The translations under genes and the position numbers were made by a program. From contig JBMFJH010000008.1 of assembly GCA_049973945.1 (NCBI GenBank), positions 1-60,624 of the forward strand: a DNA stretch of 60,624 bases, written 5' to 3'. The notes beneath the pieces are model-generated. The model searched no databases, was not told the origin of the DNA, and saw only the letters and a program-made list of their open reading frames with translations. The stretch is from Acd1 sp049973945. Its GTDB lineage: Archaea > Thermoproteota > Thermoprotei_A > Sulfolobales > Sulfolobaceae. Of the stretch, positions 41,620 to 50,383 are shown in pieces. Every line of letters begins with the position of its first letter. Position 1 is the first letter of the stretch.

Positions 41620-42832
41620 GGGCTACAAGCTCCTCTGTGGCCTCCCTTCCTGTCCCATAATGGCCAGGTTCAGGTCCGTAGTTAACGTAGCTAAGGAAAT
41701 AGCCAACAAGGACGTGATCCTCGGCTCCACGCCGCCCAGCGGGATAGTGGGCGAGAGGGGCTACCCGAAAGTTAGGGTCATCGTGAGCGTGCCCCCGAAC
41801 GTAACCGGAGATAAGGCGAGGGAGTTCGAGGACCCTAAGGGCTGGTGGGGGAGGAAGAGCCTCAACGAAATAATTGAGCTGAGGTCTTCCCTGATCGCGG
41901 CGAACATTGAGAACGTGAGGGTGGACGACCCGTGGAAGCTGTACGAGAAGGAGATCTCCCTAGCGGTGGCCTCGAAGGATCCAGTCCAGACCGAGGTCGT
42001 GTCCAAAGGGAGCATACTGCCTAAGCTGAAATTCGACGGAGTCCTCGTCCCCCGAGGGCCTTCGCTCAAGGCCGAGGACGTTAAGGTAGACGAGAACCCC
42101 AAGCTCTCCAGAGCCCTCGAGAAGCTGGTGTTCGACGACGTCAAGGCGGAAGAGGCCATTCTGACGCTGTACTCCTCCGGGGAGGACGTGTACTCAATCA
42201 CACCCGCCCTCTCGATGGGACTCCTAGGGAAGAAAAGGAACCGGAAGCTAGTCCCGACGAGGTGGGCCATAACCGCGGTTGACAGCATAGTCGGGAAGCA
42301 CTTGTTGGAGAGAGTTAAGCAGTACCCGGAAGTCAACGAGGTCACAGTTTACTACTCCGCCTACCTGGGCAACAGGTTCTTCGTCGTCCTCTTCCCGTCG
42401 AAGTACAGGGGCGTTTGGGTGGAGATATGGCACCCCATGTCCCTGTGGGCCGATGAGGTCACCGTCGTCGACCTCTACGAGAACTTCTGGGGAGAGTACG
42501 AAATGCTTGACGGCGGTTACATGGCGGCGAGGCTCGCAGTCCTCGAGCACCTCAACAGGATCTCGAGACAGGCCGGCTTCGTCATCGTAAGGGAGATCAC
42601 TAAGGACTACTTCGCTCCAGTAGGTAACTGGCATATCAGGGAGACTGTGAGGAGGGCTTTCGAAAACCCGATCCTGAAGACTGACGACCTAACTAAGGCC
42701 CTTAAGGAGGTGCAGTCGAGGCTACTCGCAAAGGTCAACCTGTTCGAAATAGACAGCGTCAGAAAAGTAGTTAGCCAGAAAGACATAACCTCCTACTTCA
42801 CGAGGAGCGATAGGACAGAGAGGGCCGTGTAG
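41582..42832 (+). CDS. nreA: DNA repair protein NreA
   Basis: Archaeal NreA/NreB family protein that works with PCNA in repair of DNA damage. The 416-residue chain begins with a zinc-binding LCVKCKGYKLLCGLPSCPIM (residues 8-27), continues with the family core (STPPSGIVGERGYPKVRVIV, then PVGNWHIRETVRRAF) and ends with a PCNA-interacting motif, QKDITSYF (Q-x2-I-x2-Y-F, about residues 401-408). The start is TTG 41582, giving a 38-base overlap with the PHP gene. Convergent with argF (40-base overlap). The PIP box makes the call firm. Confidence 0.88.
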   Translation: MRKIPAELCVKCKGYKLLCGLPSCPIMARFRSVVNVAKEIANKDVILGSTPPSGIVGERGYPKVRVIVSVPPNVTGDKAREFEDPKGWWGRKSLNEIIELRSSLIAANIENVRVDDPWKLYEKEISLAVASKDPVQTEVVSKGSILPKLKFDGVLVPRGPSLKAEDVKVDENPKLSRALEKLVFDDVKAEEAILTLYSSGEDVYSITPALSMGLLGKKRNRKLVPTRWAITAVDSIVGKHLLERVKQYPEVNEVTVYYSAYLGNRFFVVLFPSKYRGVWVEIWHPMSLWADEVTVVDLYENFWGEYEMLDGGYMAARLAVLEHLNRISRQAGFVIVREITKDYFAPVGNWHIRETVRRAFENPILKTDDLTKALKEVQSRLLAKVNLFEIDSVRKVVSQKDITSYFTRSDRTERAV

Positions 42833-43719
42833 AGCCTGTTCTCCGCTTGATCCCATACCGCGCTCTGCGGGCCGTCTATTACGTCTGGGTCGACCTCTTC
42901 GCCCCTCACTGCGGGGAGGCAGTGCATAAAGATCGCGTCTGAGGAAGCGTAAGACATTAAGTCCTTCGTGACCCTGAAGTCCTTCAGCTTCCTCTTCTTC
43001 TCCTCCGCGACGGCCTCCTGGCCCATGCTGACCCACACGTCGGTGTAAACTACTCTGACGCCCCTGACCGCCTCGTAAGGGTCGTCGTAGAACTCTATAA
43101 TAGCGTCGCTCTCTTCAGCTCTCTCCTCGATCCTCTTCCACACGTCCTGCCTGGGCCTGAACTCCTTCGGTGACGCTACTCTAATCCTCAGGCCCATGAT
43201 GCTGGCGAAGGCCATTAGGCTCACTAACACGTTGTCCGAACCGTCGCCGACGAATGCTACCGTCTCATATTTACCGAACTTCTCGAGGATCGTCATGTAA
43301 TCCGTCAAGGCCTGAAGCGGGTGGGAAAGGTCGCTCAACAGGTTTATCACAGGAACGCCGGAGTAATCCCTCAGCTTCTCCAGCGTAGAGTGGCTAAGCA
43401 CCCTCGCGCCGATGGCCGAGACGTACCTCCCCAGGACTCTGGCCGTGTCTTCCACGGGTTCGCCTCTCCCCAGTTGAATGTCGCTCTTGTTCAAGACGAT
43501 TGGGTGCCCTCCCAGTGCGTTGACCGCGACCTCCATGCTCACCCTGGTCCTCGTGCTGGGCTTCTCGAAAATCAGGGCGACGCTCTTGCCGGTCAAGGGC
43601 TTTGGGAGCGCGTTGGTTTTGTAGAGGTCTTTCATGAGGATCGAAGTCCTTATGAACCTCTCGACCTCCTCCCTCGAGAAGTCGAGGAGGCAGAGCAGGC
43701 TCTTCTTCGCCTCACTCAT
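42793..43719 (-). CDS. argF: Ornithine carbamoyltransferase
   Basis: Makes citrulline from ornithine and carbamoyl phosphate. The 308-residue chain has the carbamoyl-phosphate site FEKPSTRTRVSMEVAV (about residues 52-67), LSDLSHPLQALTDYMTI, FVGDGSDNVLVSL and the ornithine-site Cys in MHCLPAVRGEEVDPDV. All residues appear intact. A single gene divergent from the DUF4443-like gene. On the opposite strand, the start of argS at 51874 is the only other arginine-related gene in the window. Confidence 0.95.
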   Translation of the reverse strand: MSEAKKSLLCLLDFSREEVERFIRTSILMKDLYKTNALPKPLTGKSVALIFEKPSTRTRVSMEVAVNALGGHPIVLNKSDIQLGRGEPVEDTARVLGRYVSAIGARVLSHSTLEKLRDYSGVPVINLLSDLSHPLQALTDYMTILEKFGKYETVAFVGDGSDNVLVSLMAFASIMGLRIRVASPKEFRPRQDVWKRIEERAEESDAIIEFYDDPYEAVRGVRVVYTDVWVSMGQEAVAEEKKRKLKDFRVTKDLMSYASSDAIFMHCLPAVRGEEVDPDVIDGPQSAVWDQAENRLYTALSVLSLLVK

Positions 43720-43758
43720 TTTTAACTACTCGAGGGATGGATAGGGTTGAGAATAATA

Positions 43759-44388
43759 ATGGTTGCTTTGAGGGAAGCCGTCGAAGTCCTGGAGACCACC
43801 GCGAGGCCAAAGCACGGGGTGAGGCCGTCCTTCAGCTCCGCAGAGGTGCTGTTGGCCTTAATGACGATAGACGAGGAGGGAAGCGTCGGTAGACCAAGCC
43901 TAATGAAGGTTCTGAACCTCCGCGAGGCCCAGGTAAAGACCCTGATCAAGAGGCTAAAGGAATTGGGCTTAGTGAGCACGCACAGGCTCCTCGGTCTGTC
44001 GCTCACCGACAGAGGGAAAGAGGTAGTCTCAGCCCTAAAGGACGTCCTTTCGGTGAAGAAGGACTGTGTACTCATTGAGACACTCGGCTGGAAGGTCGCC
44101 GCGGCCGTTATTCGAGGTGGAGGCTCTCTGCTGACCAAGGTCAAGGTCTCAGAACTCAGGGATCTCGGCGTGTCGGAAGGGGCTAAGGGCGTCCTGCTCC
44201 TGGTCAAAGAGGGCGGAGATCTGGTCATGCCGCCGAAGGCCCTCAACGAGACCGAAGAGGTGAAGGCGATAAGGAGGGAGCTGTCGCAGAAGTTCGAGCT
44301 CAACGAGAACGACCTCCTTGTGCTGGTTGAGCCCTGCGACAAGGTTATTCAGGCGAGAGTCCTCCTAACATACGTGAAACTCCTTTGA
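43759..44388 (+). CDS. DUF4443-like protein with N-terminal winged helix
   Basis: 209 residues. N-terminal winged helix (about residues 20-85: SAEVLLALMTIDEEGSVGRP, VLNLREAQVKTLIKRLKELG, LSLTDRGKEVVSAL) followed by a compact alpha/beta domain (WKVAAAVIRGGGSLLTKVKV, GAKGVLLLVKEGGDLVMPP). This matches the archaeal DUF4443 arrangement; likely a transcription factor with a ligand domain. Start: ATG 43759 is preferred over a TTG at 43747 in frame. Its TGA overlaps the TTG of the NAD-kinase-like gene. Confidence 0.72.
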   Translation: MVALREAVEVLETTARPKHGVRPSFSSAEVLLALMTIDEEGSVGRPSLMKVLNLREAQVKTLIKRLKELGLVSTHRLLGLSLTDRGKEVVSALKDVLSVKKDCVLIETLGWKVAAAVIRGGGSLLTKVKVSELRDLGVSEGAKGVLLLVKEGGDLVMPPKALNETEEVKAIRRELSQKFELNENDLLVLVEPCDKVIQARVLLTYVKLL

Positions 44389-45464
44389 AAAAGGTCGGCT
44401 TCCTGGCGAACCCCTACGCGGGCTCCGGGGGCAGAACGGGGCATAAGGGTAGCGACGACCTAAGCGAGCTGAACCCGGAGACGCCAGAGCGCGTCCGTAG
44501 GTTCTTATCTAAGGCTCCTAGGGAAGCTATTTACCTCACCGCGTCCAACCTAATGGGGAGCTACTACTTTTCGGCCTTTCCCGGGTTCAACTTCGTCGAT
44601 ATTGGGATAGGTAAGAGCGTCAGGACTACGAGGCATGACACGATCGCTGCAGTTAAGGACCTCGTTAAGCGGGGGGCAGAAATAATAGTCTTCGCCGGGG
44701 GCGACGGAACCGCTAGGGATGTAGCGGAGGCCCTGATGGATTCGAATAGCGATGTGCCGATCCTCGGAGTCCCTACTGGCGTGAAGATGCACAGCGGGGT
44801 CTTCGCAGAGACCCCGGAGACGGCTGGAGAACTCCTGGCCCTCTACGTTACTGGACAGGCCTCAATCGGCCCTGCAGAAATCGTTGATCTGGACGAAGAG
44901 CTCTATAGAAAGGGTGTTTACGCCGTCAGGAGGTACTTTTTGGTTAAGACCGTAAAGGGCCGCGGCCTGGTGCCGTCGAAAATAGAGGTTCCCTACGAAG
45001 AAGAGGAGCTCGAGGGGATAGCGGCCTACTTCAGGGACAGCCTCTTGAGAGAAGGCGTAGTTTACGTTTTCGGCCCCGGGAGTACGGTTAAGTACATTGA
45101 GAGGGCTTTGTTCTCGGTCTCCGGATCGTTCCTGTCTACAGACGTGATAGTGAACGGCGAGTTGAAGATAACTAACGCGACCTATGACCAGCTCATGAAC
45201 TTAACCGGGGAGTTAATTCTCGTGGTAACTCCCATTGGCGGTCAGGGCTTCCTGTTCGGCAGGGGGAACCAAGAGCTCGGGCCCAACTTTCTGAAGAAAG
45301 TAGGGAAAGAGAGGATAATCGTGGTGTCTTCGAAGAGCAAACTGAAGACCTTCGACTGCTTGAGGCTCGACACGGGAGACCCAGAGGTCGACAGGGCCCT
45401 TTCTGGCGTTTACCACGTCCTGACGGGTTACAACGAATTTTACGCCGTCCCGTCCTGTGGGTAA
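44385..45464 (+). CDS. ATP-NAD kinase-like protein (AcoX family)
   Basis: 359 residues with the diacylglycerol/NAD kinase fold: GFLANPYAGSGGRTGHKGSD at the start, the ATP-binding IIVFAGGDGTARDVAEALMD (GGDGT about residue 105) and VPILGVPTGVKMHSGVFAETP. The family includes NAD kinases and AcoX proteins of unclear activity; the C-terminal half (LVVTPIGGQGFLFGRGNQEL) is AcoX-like. Starts at TTG overlapping the preceding stop. It may make NADP(H), but a different kinase substrate is possible. Confidence 0.8.
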   Translation: MKKVGFLANPYAGSGGRTGHKGSDDLSELNPETPERVRRFLSKAPREAIYLTASNLMGSYYFSAFPGFNFVDIGIGKSVRTTRHDTIAAVKDLVKRGAEIIVFAGGDGTARDVAEALMDSNSDVPILGVPTGVKMHSGVFAETPETAGELLALYVTGQASIGPAEIVDLDEELYRKGVYAVRRYFLVKTVKGRGLVPSKIEVPYEEEELEGIAAYFRDSLLREGVVYVFGPGSTVKYIERALFSVSGSFLSTDVIVNGELKITNATYDQLMNLTGELILVVTPIGGQGFLFGRGNQELGPNFLKKVGKERIIVVSSKSKLKTFDCLRLDTGDPEVDRALSGVYHVLTGYNEFYAVPSCG

Positions 45465-45544
45465 TACAGCTGGTCGGTTCAAAGAACGTTAATACACGTC
45501 ATACTCCGTTTCGTGATATAAGAGCCCAGGTGTAAGAGCAAGTA

Positions 45545-46291
45545 ATGAACCCTAGCGACGACGCTGACTTTCAGGAAATAACCAGCGCTCGTCCTGAGGA
45601 GTCCTTAGGGAAATCTGGACCCCGTTCTAAGCTTATGGAGGCCATACTAGTTCTCCTTTACGCCAGGCCCTTGAGGACCTCAGAAATAGCGGCCCACCTG
45701 GGCCACTCGTCCAAATACATCAGTAGCTACATGAGCTACTGGCGCAAGAAAGGACTCGTCTATCAGGAGGGCGGGCGTTGGTATTTGACCAAGCAGGGCG
45801 AGGCCATCGCGAAGGAGGTCATCGAGTCCGTAAACAACACCAGGTTCAACGAATTCCTTGCCTTGGCTCGTTTGATTATGGCCAAACCGGATAGCCAGAC
45901 AAAGAACGACAAGAGTGAACAAGAGTCGAAAAAATTGCCCCAGCCAGTTTTGTCGTTCTTTGTCAATCAAACCAAATCTGGCAACAAAGAAACACAAAAG
46001 GGTGACCCAGGAGTTTGTCTAAAGGAGATCCTCGAAAAGCTGGACGGCGATGAGAGGGAGATAATGAATTTCATACTCTCGAAATATATGCAGTGGAACA
46101 CGACCTACCTGTACCTGGACCAAATACAGGAGGAGACCGGAGCAGACGTGGGTTGGCTCTTCAAAGTCCTCAGGAGGTTGCAGACCAAGAAACTTCTCTA
46201 CTTGTACCACGACCCTAAGATGGGCGTTAGGGTCGGTTTCACGCAGAACGTGAAGGCCTTGTTGGAGAGCTGCTCGACTGGTAAAAAGTGA
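45545..46291 (+). CDS. whiP: WhiP-type winged-helix replication initiator
   Basis: 248 residues with two winged-helix domains: residues about 29-95 (MEAILVLLYARPLRTSEIAA, HSSKYISSYMSYWRKKGLVY) and about 165-235 (LEKLDGDEREIMNFILSKYM, WLFKVLRRLQTKKLLYLYHD), joined by a polar linker (SQTKNDKSEQESKKLPQP). Double winged-helix Cdt1-like proteins of this size next to an AT-rich gap match WhiP, which in Sulfolobus specifies the third replication origin. TGATATAAG (45514-45522) is centred about 28 bases before the ATG. An ordinary transcription factor is the alternative. Confidence 0.72.
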   Translation: MNPSDDADFQEITSARPEESLGKSGPRSKLMEAILVLLYARPLRTSEIAAHLGHSSKYISSYMSYWRKKGLVYQEGGRWYLTKQGEAIAKEVIESVNNTRFNEFLALARLIMAKPDSQTKNDKSEQESKKLPQPVLSFFVNQTKSGNKETQKGDPGVCLKEILEKLDGDEREIMNFILSKYMQWNTTYLYLDQIQEETGADVGWLFKVLRRLQTKKLLYLYHDPKMGVRVGFTQNVKALLESCSTGKK

Positions 46292-46562
46292 ACGCCCCCG
46301 AATATTGTATCAATAATTACTACTACAGTCCCCTCCTTTCTTGTCTCAAGGTCTGACTGAGAACCAGTTACTCTCGGTTCATATTTTCATTTCGAATATA
46401 TGTCCGAAACACAGTTATTTGATTGAAAATTAAATTTTCAAACTACACACATTATACAAACGTCCTAGTTTTTTGTCGGAAGCTGGTACTCTTGTCGCGG
46501 TAGACGTTGTAGTAATCTATATTAGAGAGGAATAGGGTAAGCAAACCGTCAGGCGATGCCTA
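46292..46562. other. AT-rich gap beside whiP, candidate replication origin (oriC3-like)
   Basis: 271 bases with no gene, AT-rich in its middle, directly downstream of whiP. It holds a 19-base near-perfect dyad TTGAAAATT-A-AATTTTCAA (46422-46440), an AT-rich stretch from about 46381 to 46455, a TTCGAA palindrome (46390-46395), and related TGTCCGAAAC (46400-46409) and TGTCGGAAGC (46472-46481) ten-mers. A promoter for the next gene (TATA-like CTATATTA, 46516-46523) lies near the right end. In Sulfolobus the WhiP-dependent origin lies beside the whiP gene, so this gap is the natural candidate. No ORB element was recognised. Confidence 0.45.
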
Positions 46563-46892
46563 ATGTCCGATTCAGGGAAGTCCCTGAAGATCTCAGAAGA
46601 GGACATGAACAAGTTGCTCGCGAAGGCCGAGAAGGAAGCCGAGAAGAAGGATCATAAGAGGCAGTGGATAGAGAGGATGCTCAAGAGTGCCAAGTCGTAT
46701 TACAAGCTCTGTCCCTATTACGACAGGAAGTCCAACCAGTGTTTCCTTCAAGTGGGGAGCAAGTGTAACAGGGACGGTAAGTACGAGAACTGTCCGGTGT
46801 TCATCAACTACCTAGAGGAGAAATACAACGAGTACACGTCCAAGAAGAAATTGCTACCTATGGACTTCCTCGACTTAGGACAGCCGATCTAA
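46563..46892 (+). CDS. Unknown protein with a four-Cys CPYY motif
   Basis: 109 residues: charged N-terminal helix (SEEDMNKLLAKAEKEAEKKD), then a Cys cluster CPYYDRKSNQC-x7-C-x8-CP (about residues 50-78), then a helix FINYLEEKYNEYTSKK. Four Cys could hold zinc or an Fe-S cluster. No family recognised. A Cys-rich protein at 51250-51645 shares the CPYY start, suggesting a related small family. It is the first gene after the candidate origin, on the same strand as whiP. Confidence 0.6.
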   Translation: MSDSGKSLKISEEDMNKLLAKAEKEAEKKDHKRQWIERMLKSAKSYYKLCPYYDRKSNQCFLQVGSKCNRDGKYENCPVFINYLEEKYNEYTSKKKLLPMDFLDLGQPI

Positions 46893-46913
46893 AAATCCCG
46901 AAGTTCCAATTAA

Positions 46914-47741
46914 TTGGCAGGCTTGCCGAGGACGAGGAAAACTAAGGAAGCCGAGACTGACCAGCAGGCCGAGGAGGAGAAGAGGAAGAAAAGGGCCAAG
47001 CCCAAGAAGGAGAAGTTCGTCGATCCTATCGAGCTTCTCAACGAGTACTGGTCCGACGTCATCAACGCTCTGGGATTAAGCTCCCTTGGGTTAACGGAGG
47101 AGGAATACAAGGAATTGATCAAGGAACCCTTTACTGGGGCCGTAGGGGAGGTCAAGACCAAGCCTAAGGTCTCTACAATAATCGGAAGGCTGAACGCTAA
47201 TCGAGAGGACCTTTTCGCGGTTCTGGCCACCAAGTTGGCCACCATGAAGGATCCCTCGGAGATGAACGACGCCCAGCTGGAGTTCGTTGTCTACTACGTC
47301 AAGGAGGCGATAAGGGGCCTCGGGCCGAGGTTATACGAGGAGTGCAAAAAGCGAAAGAGGGAGGACTTAATCGATTTCCTGAGGGCGAAGTGGTTCCAGT
47401 TCGGCATTAACTCCCCGGTTAAGTGTCCGAGGTGCGGGTTTCAGTCCGTAATGCCCGACTACGTTTGTTACATTTGCCGCTACCAAGTGCCGGAAAAGGA
47501 GGTCAAGAACCAGATAGGGGTACCCCAAATCCTGATAGAGTACTCCAAGATCGATCCGGCGGGATTCAAGGAGATTTACGCATCCGGCTACTTCTACTAC
47601 GGCTGGCAGGGAGTCATTCCTCCTAGCAGGGCTAGGGGATTAACCGGGGAGTTAATTTTCGAGATCGTCCTGTCGAAGTCGGACAAGGAGGCCCTCAAGC
47701 CCTACTACACCGGCGGCAAAGCTCAAGGCCCTCAGGGATGA
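46914..47741 (+). CDS. Unknown zinc-ribbon protein with Lys/Glu-rich N-terminus
   Basis: 275 residues starting at TTG 46914 (a second TTG at 46923 is possible). Residues 1-35 are charged and low complexity (KKRAKPKKEKFVDPIELL), the middle is helical (KVSTIIGRLNANREDLFAVL, DAQLEFVVYYVKEAIRGLGP), and a zinc ribbon CPRCGFQSVMPDYVCYIC is at about 169-186. The C-terminal part has YFYYGWQGVIPPSRARG. Not recognised; likely to bind nucleic acid. It follows the CPYY protein by 21 bases and overlaps the convergent TtuA-like gene by 47 bases. Confidence 0.65.
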   Translation: MAGLPRTRKTKEAETDQQAEEEKRKKRAKPKKEKFVDPIELLNEYWSDVINALGLSSLGLTEEEYKELIKEPFTGAVGEVKTKPKVSTIIGRLNANREDLFAVLATKLATMKDPSEMNDAQLEFVVYYVKEAIRGLGPRLYEECKKRKREDLIDFLRAKWFQFGINSPVKCPRCGFQSVMPDYVCYICRYQVPEKEVKNQIGVPQILIEYSKIDPAGFKEIYASGYFYYGWQGVIPPSRARGLTGELIFEIVLSKSDKEALKPYYTGGKAQGPQG

Positions 47742-48375
47742 GGGCCCCACACCTCTTACACCTGTTCCCTTCGAAGAGCGAGTAGGACTTCCAAAAAGCC
47801 CTGGCCTGCTCGGGGCTGTCCGCTAGGTAGCTCAAAGCCCACCGGAAGATCTCGTCGAAGAGGGGGTCGCGAAAGCTTATTGAGAAGCGGCCGAAGGCCT
47901 CCAGCTCGGCGAAAGTCGACGATGAGAGGGGCGAAACTACCTTAGACCCCGAGTGCTCGTATATAGGAGGGCTGAACAAGAGGTAGTCCTTGACTCCATT
48001 TATCATGGAATAAAGAGAATACGAGACGTAGAACTCGGCCGTAAAGGGCGTAATGACCGGCCTCTCAAGGTTGATGGAGAGGTCGATAAGGCCCCAGATT
48101 AGGTCGTCGAAGCTCTCGTAGTTTACCTCGCGAACATCCAATGCTATCTCACACGTTAAGCAAGAACGCTTGACGAGGAGGGAGAGTACGTCCTTAAGAG
48201 GAAGCCATTCGGAGGGGACAACCAAGGTCACTGTCTTTCTCCACCCCAACGCCCCAGACCTGTGAAGAACGGATCTGACCCTAGATTGGATCTCGTCTCT
48301 CGCACAGAGCGGACAGAGCTGTCTCCCTCCTACCCTCACTGTAGCCTCTCTTTTGTTGCAGGAGACACAGAGCAT
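47695..48375 (-). CDS. TtuA/NcsA-like protein lacking the PP-loop motif
   Basis: 226 residues with paired zinc sites at both ends: LCVSCNKREATVRVGGRQLC-PLC (residues 2-24) and CKRCGALIPEGLELCRRC (about 207-224), the layout of TtuA/NcsA tRNA 2-thiouridine synthetases. Between them, the strand that normally leads into SGGKDS reads TVTLVVPSEWLPLKDVLSLL, so the ATP pyrophosphatase loop is absent, and the protein is shorter than TtuA (about 310). I therefore infer a degenerate paralogue with a structural or regulatory role. The identification is by pattern only. ATG at 48375; TTTTATAC lies about 43 bases upstream. Confidence 0.55.
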   Translation of the reverse strand: MLCVSCNKREATVRVGGRQLCPLCARDEIQSRVRSVLHRSGALGWRKTVTLVVPSEWLPLKDVLSLLVKRSCLTCEIALDVREVNYESFDDLIWGLIDLSINLERPVITPFTAEFYVSYSLYSMINGVKDYLLFSPPIYEHSGSKVVSPLSSSTFAELEAFGRFSISFRDPLFDEIFRWALSYLADSPEQARAFWKSYSLFEGNRCKRCGALIPEGLELCRRCSRA

Positions 48376-48706
48376 CGATACGGAGCTTTACTCTGACAGA
48401 GCTCTACCTTAACGTATAAAACTTCCGGTGCCCGAGCGCTAAGCTTTACGTAACTTGCGCTCTGGTTTAAAAAAAAACACGATAATTGCATCTATCATGT
48501 TAATTTATGATATACTATATAAACGAAATTTTCGAAGTTTTTATTGTTATAGCGAGAAATACGAAATCGCATCTTTTAGCATTAGGCTACCATCTGACTC
48601 CGAACCAAAGTCCGACGTAAAGGAAATAGCGTAAGCATAGGAAGTTTGACGGTTCACAAGCTTTATATATAACCGATCTCAACGTACCTTAGCTCAGGTG
48701 GTAGCG
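48376..48706. promoter_or_regulatory. Thermosome promoter region (331-base gap)
   Basis: The gap between the divergent TtuA-like gene and thsA is AT-rich, with no gene seen. TTTATATATAA (48662-48672) preceded by CACAAGC is an excellent TATA element about 41 bases before the thsA ATG, leaving a 14-base leader with GGTGG (48697-48701) as ribosome site. Further left lie an A-run (48469-48477), another TATATAA (48516-48522), and CGAAA-T-TTTCG (48524-48534), a small dyad. These could hold heat-response control. The leftmost part serves the minus-strand gene. Confidence 0.55.
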
Positions 48707-50380
48707 ATGTCCACACCAGTTTTGTTACTCAAAGAAGGAACGAGAAGGAGTGCGGGTAGGGAGGCTTTAAGGAACAACATCCTCGCCGCTAGGACCCTGG
48801 CCGAGATGCTGAGGAGTAGCCTCGGTCCGAGGGGCCTCGACAAGATGTTGATTGACAGCTTCGGCGACGTCACGATAACGAACGACGGCGCGACTATTGT
48901 GAAGGAGATGGAGATCCAGCACCCGGCTGCTAAGCTCCTCGTCGAGGCCGCGAAGGCTCAGGACGCCGAGGTAGGCGACGGAACCACTTCGGCAGTTGTC
49001 CTTGCGGGCCTGCTGCTCGAGAAGGCGGAGAACCTGCTCGACCAGAACATACACCCCACGATAATCATAGAGGGTTACAAGAAGGCCCTGAACAAGGCCC
49101 TTGAGATCCTGAACTCAATAGCGAAGCCTTTGGAGCTCAAGGATCTCAACAGCCTGACGGCAAGGCAGGAGCTCAAGAGGATCGTCTACACCACCATGTC
49201 AAGCAAGTTCGTTGCTGAGGGCGCGGAGCTAGACAAGATAATCGACATCGTGATCGGTGCCGTTACCAGGGTAGCCGAGCCCTTGCCTACCGGCGGCTAT
49301 AACGTGGACTTGAGCCTGATCAAGATCGACAAGAAGAAGGGCGGGTCAGCCGAGGACTCCATGCTCATCAACGGGATCGTCCTCGACAAGGAGGTCGTTC
49401 ATCCAGGAATGCCCAGGAGGGTAGAAAAGGCCAAAATCGCAGTGCTCGACGCGGCGCTTGAGGTCGAGAAGCCTGAGATCTCAGCTAAGATAAGCATAAC
49501 CAGCCCGGAGCAGATCAAGGCCTTCCTGGACGAGGAAGCCAGGTACCTCAAGGAGATGGTCGACAAGTTGGCCTCAATCGGCGCGAACGTCGTGATTTGT
49601 CAGAAGGGCATCGACGACATAGCCCAGCACTTCCTCGCAAAGAGGGGCATAATGGCAGTCAGGAGGGTCAAGAGGAGCGACATAGAGAAGCTCGAGAAGG
49701 CCCTGGGCGCGAGGATAATCAGCAGCATCAAGGACGCCACTCCTGACGACCTCGGTTACGCGGAGCTGGTCGAGGAGAGGAGGGTCGGCAACGAGAAGAT
49801 GGTCTTCATAGAGGGGGCCAAGAACCCGAAGGCCGTGAACATATTGCTGAGGGGCTCCAACGACATGGCCCTCGACGAGGCCGAGAGGAGCGTAAACGAC
49901 GCGCTCTACGCCCTCAGGAACGTGTTGATGGAGCCCAAAATCGTCGTGGGCGGAGGCGCGGCTGAGATAGAGGTGGCCATGAGGCTGAGGGAGTACGCCA
50001 GGACAGTCGGTGGCAAGGAGCAGCTAGCGATAGAGGCCTTCGCTTCGGCACTCGAGGAGATACCCATGATACTCGCCGAGACGGCCGGAATGGAGCCCAT
50101 CCAGACCCTGATGGACCTAAGGGCGATGCACAGCAAGGGACTAGTGAACGCGGGAGTCGACGTGATAAGGGGTAAGCTAGCTGAGGACATGGCGACCCTC
50201 AACGTGATAGAGCCTATCAAGGTGAAGACTCAAGTGTTCAAGAGCGCCACCGAAGCCGCTACGGCCATTCTGAAGATCGACGATCTGATAGCCGCTGCCC
50301 CATTGAAGAGCGAGAAGAAGGGCGGCGAGGAGAAGAAGGGCGGGGAAGAGGAAAGCGGTAGCAGCTCCTCTACTGAATGA
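48707..50380 (+). CDS. thsA: Thermosome subunit (group II chaperonin, alpha type)
   Basis: ATP-driven folding chamber subunit. The 557-residue product has the N-terminal VLLLKEGTRRSAGREALRNN, LRSSLGPRGLDKMLIDSFGD, ATP-binding TNDGATIVKEM and AEVGDGTTSAVVLAG, and VVGGGAAEIEVAMRLREYA in the equatorial domain. The tail is charged and Gly/Ser-rich (KGGEEKKGGEEESGSSSSTE). ATG 48707 is used because GGTGG precedes it; a GTG at 48698 is within the ribosome site. Which paralogue (alpha or beta) cannot be proved here; alpha is favoured by position as remembered in S. solfataricus. Followed by T-runs. Confidence 0.95.
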   Translation: MSTPVLLLKEGTRRSAGREALRNNILAARTLAEMLRSSLGPRGLDKMLIDSFGDVTITNDGATIVKEMEIQHPAAKLLVEAAKAQDAEVGDGTTSAVVLAGLLLEKAENLLDQNIHPTIIIEGYKKALNKALEILNSIAKPLELKDLNSLTARQELKRIVYTTMSSKFVAEGAELDKIIDIVIGAVTRVAEPLPTGGYNVDLSLIKIDKKKGGSAEDSMLINGIVLDKEVVHPGMPRRVEKAKIAVLDAALEVEKPEISAKISITSPEQIKAFLDEEARYLKEMVDKLASIGANVVICQKGIDDIAQHFLAKRGIMAVRRVKRSDIEKLEKALGARIISSIKDATPDDLGYAELVEERRVGNEKMVFIEGAKNPKAVNILLRGSNDMALDEAERSVNDALYALRNVLMEPKIVVGGGAAEIEVAMRLREYARTVGGKEQLAIEAFASALEEIPMILAETAGMEPIQTLMDLRAMHSKGLVNAGVDVIRGKLAEDMATLNVIEPIKVKTQVFKSATEAATAILKIDDLIAAAPLKSEKKGGEEKKGGEEESGSSSSTE

Positions 50381-50383
50381 AGC

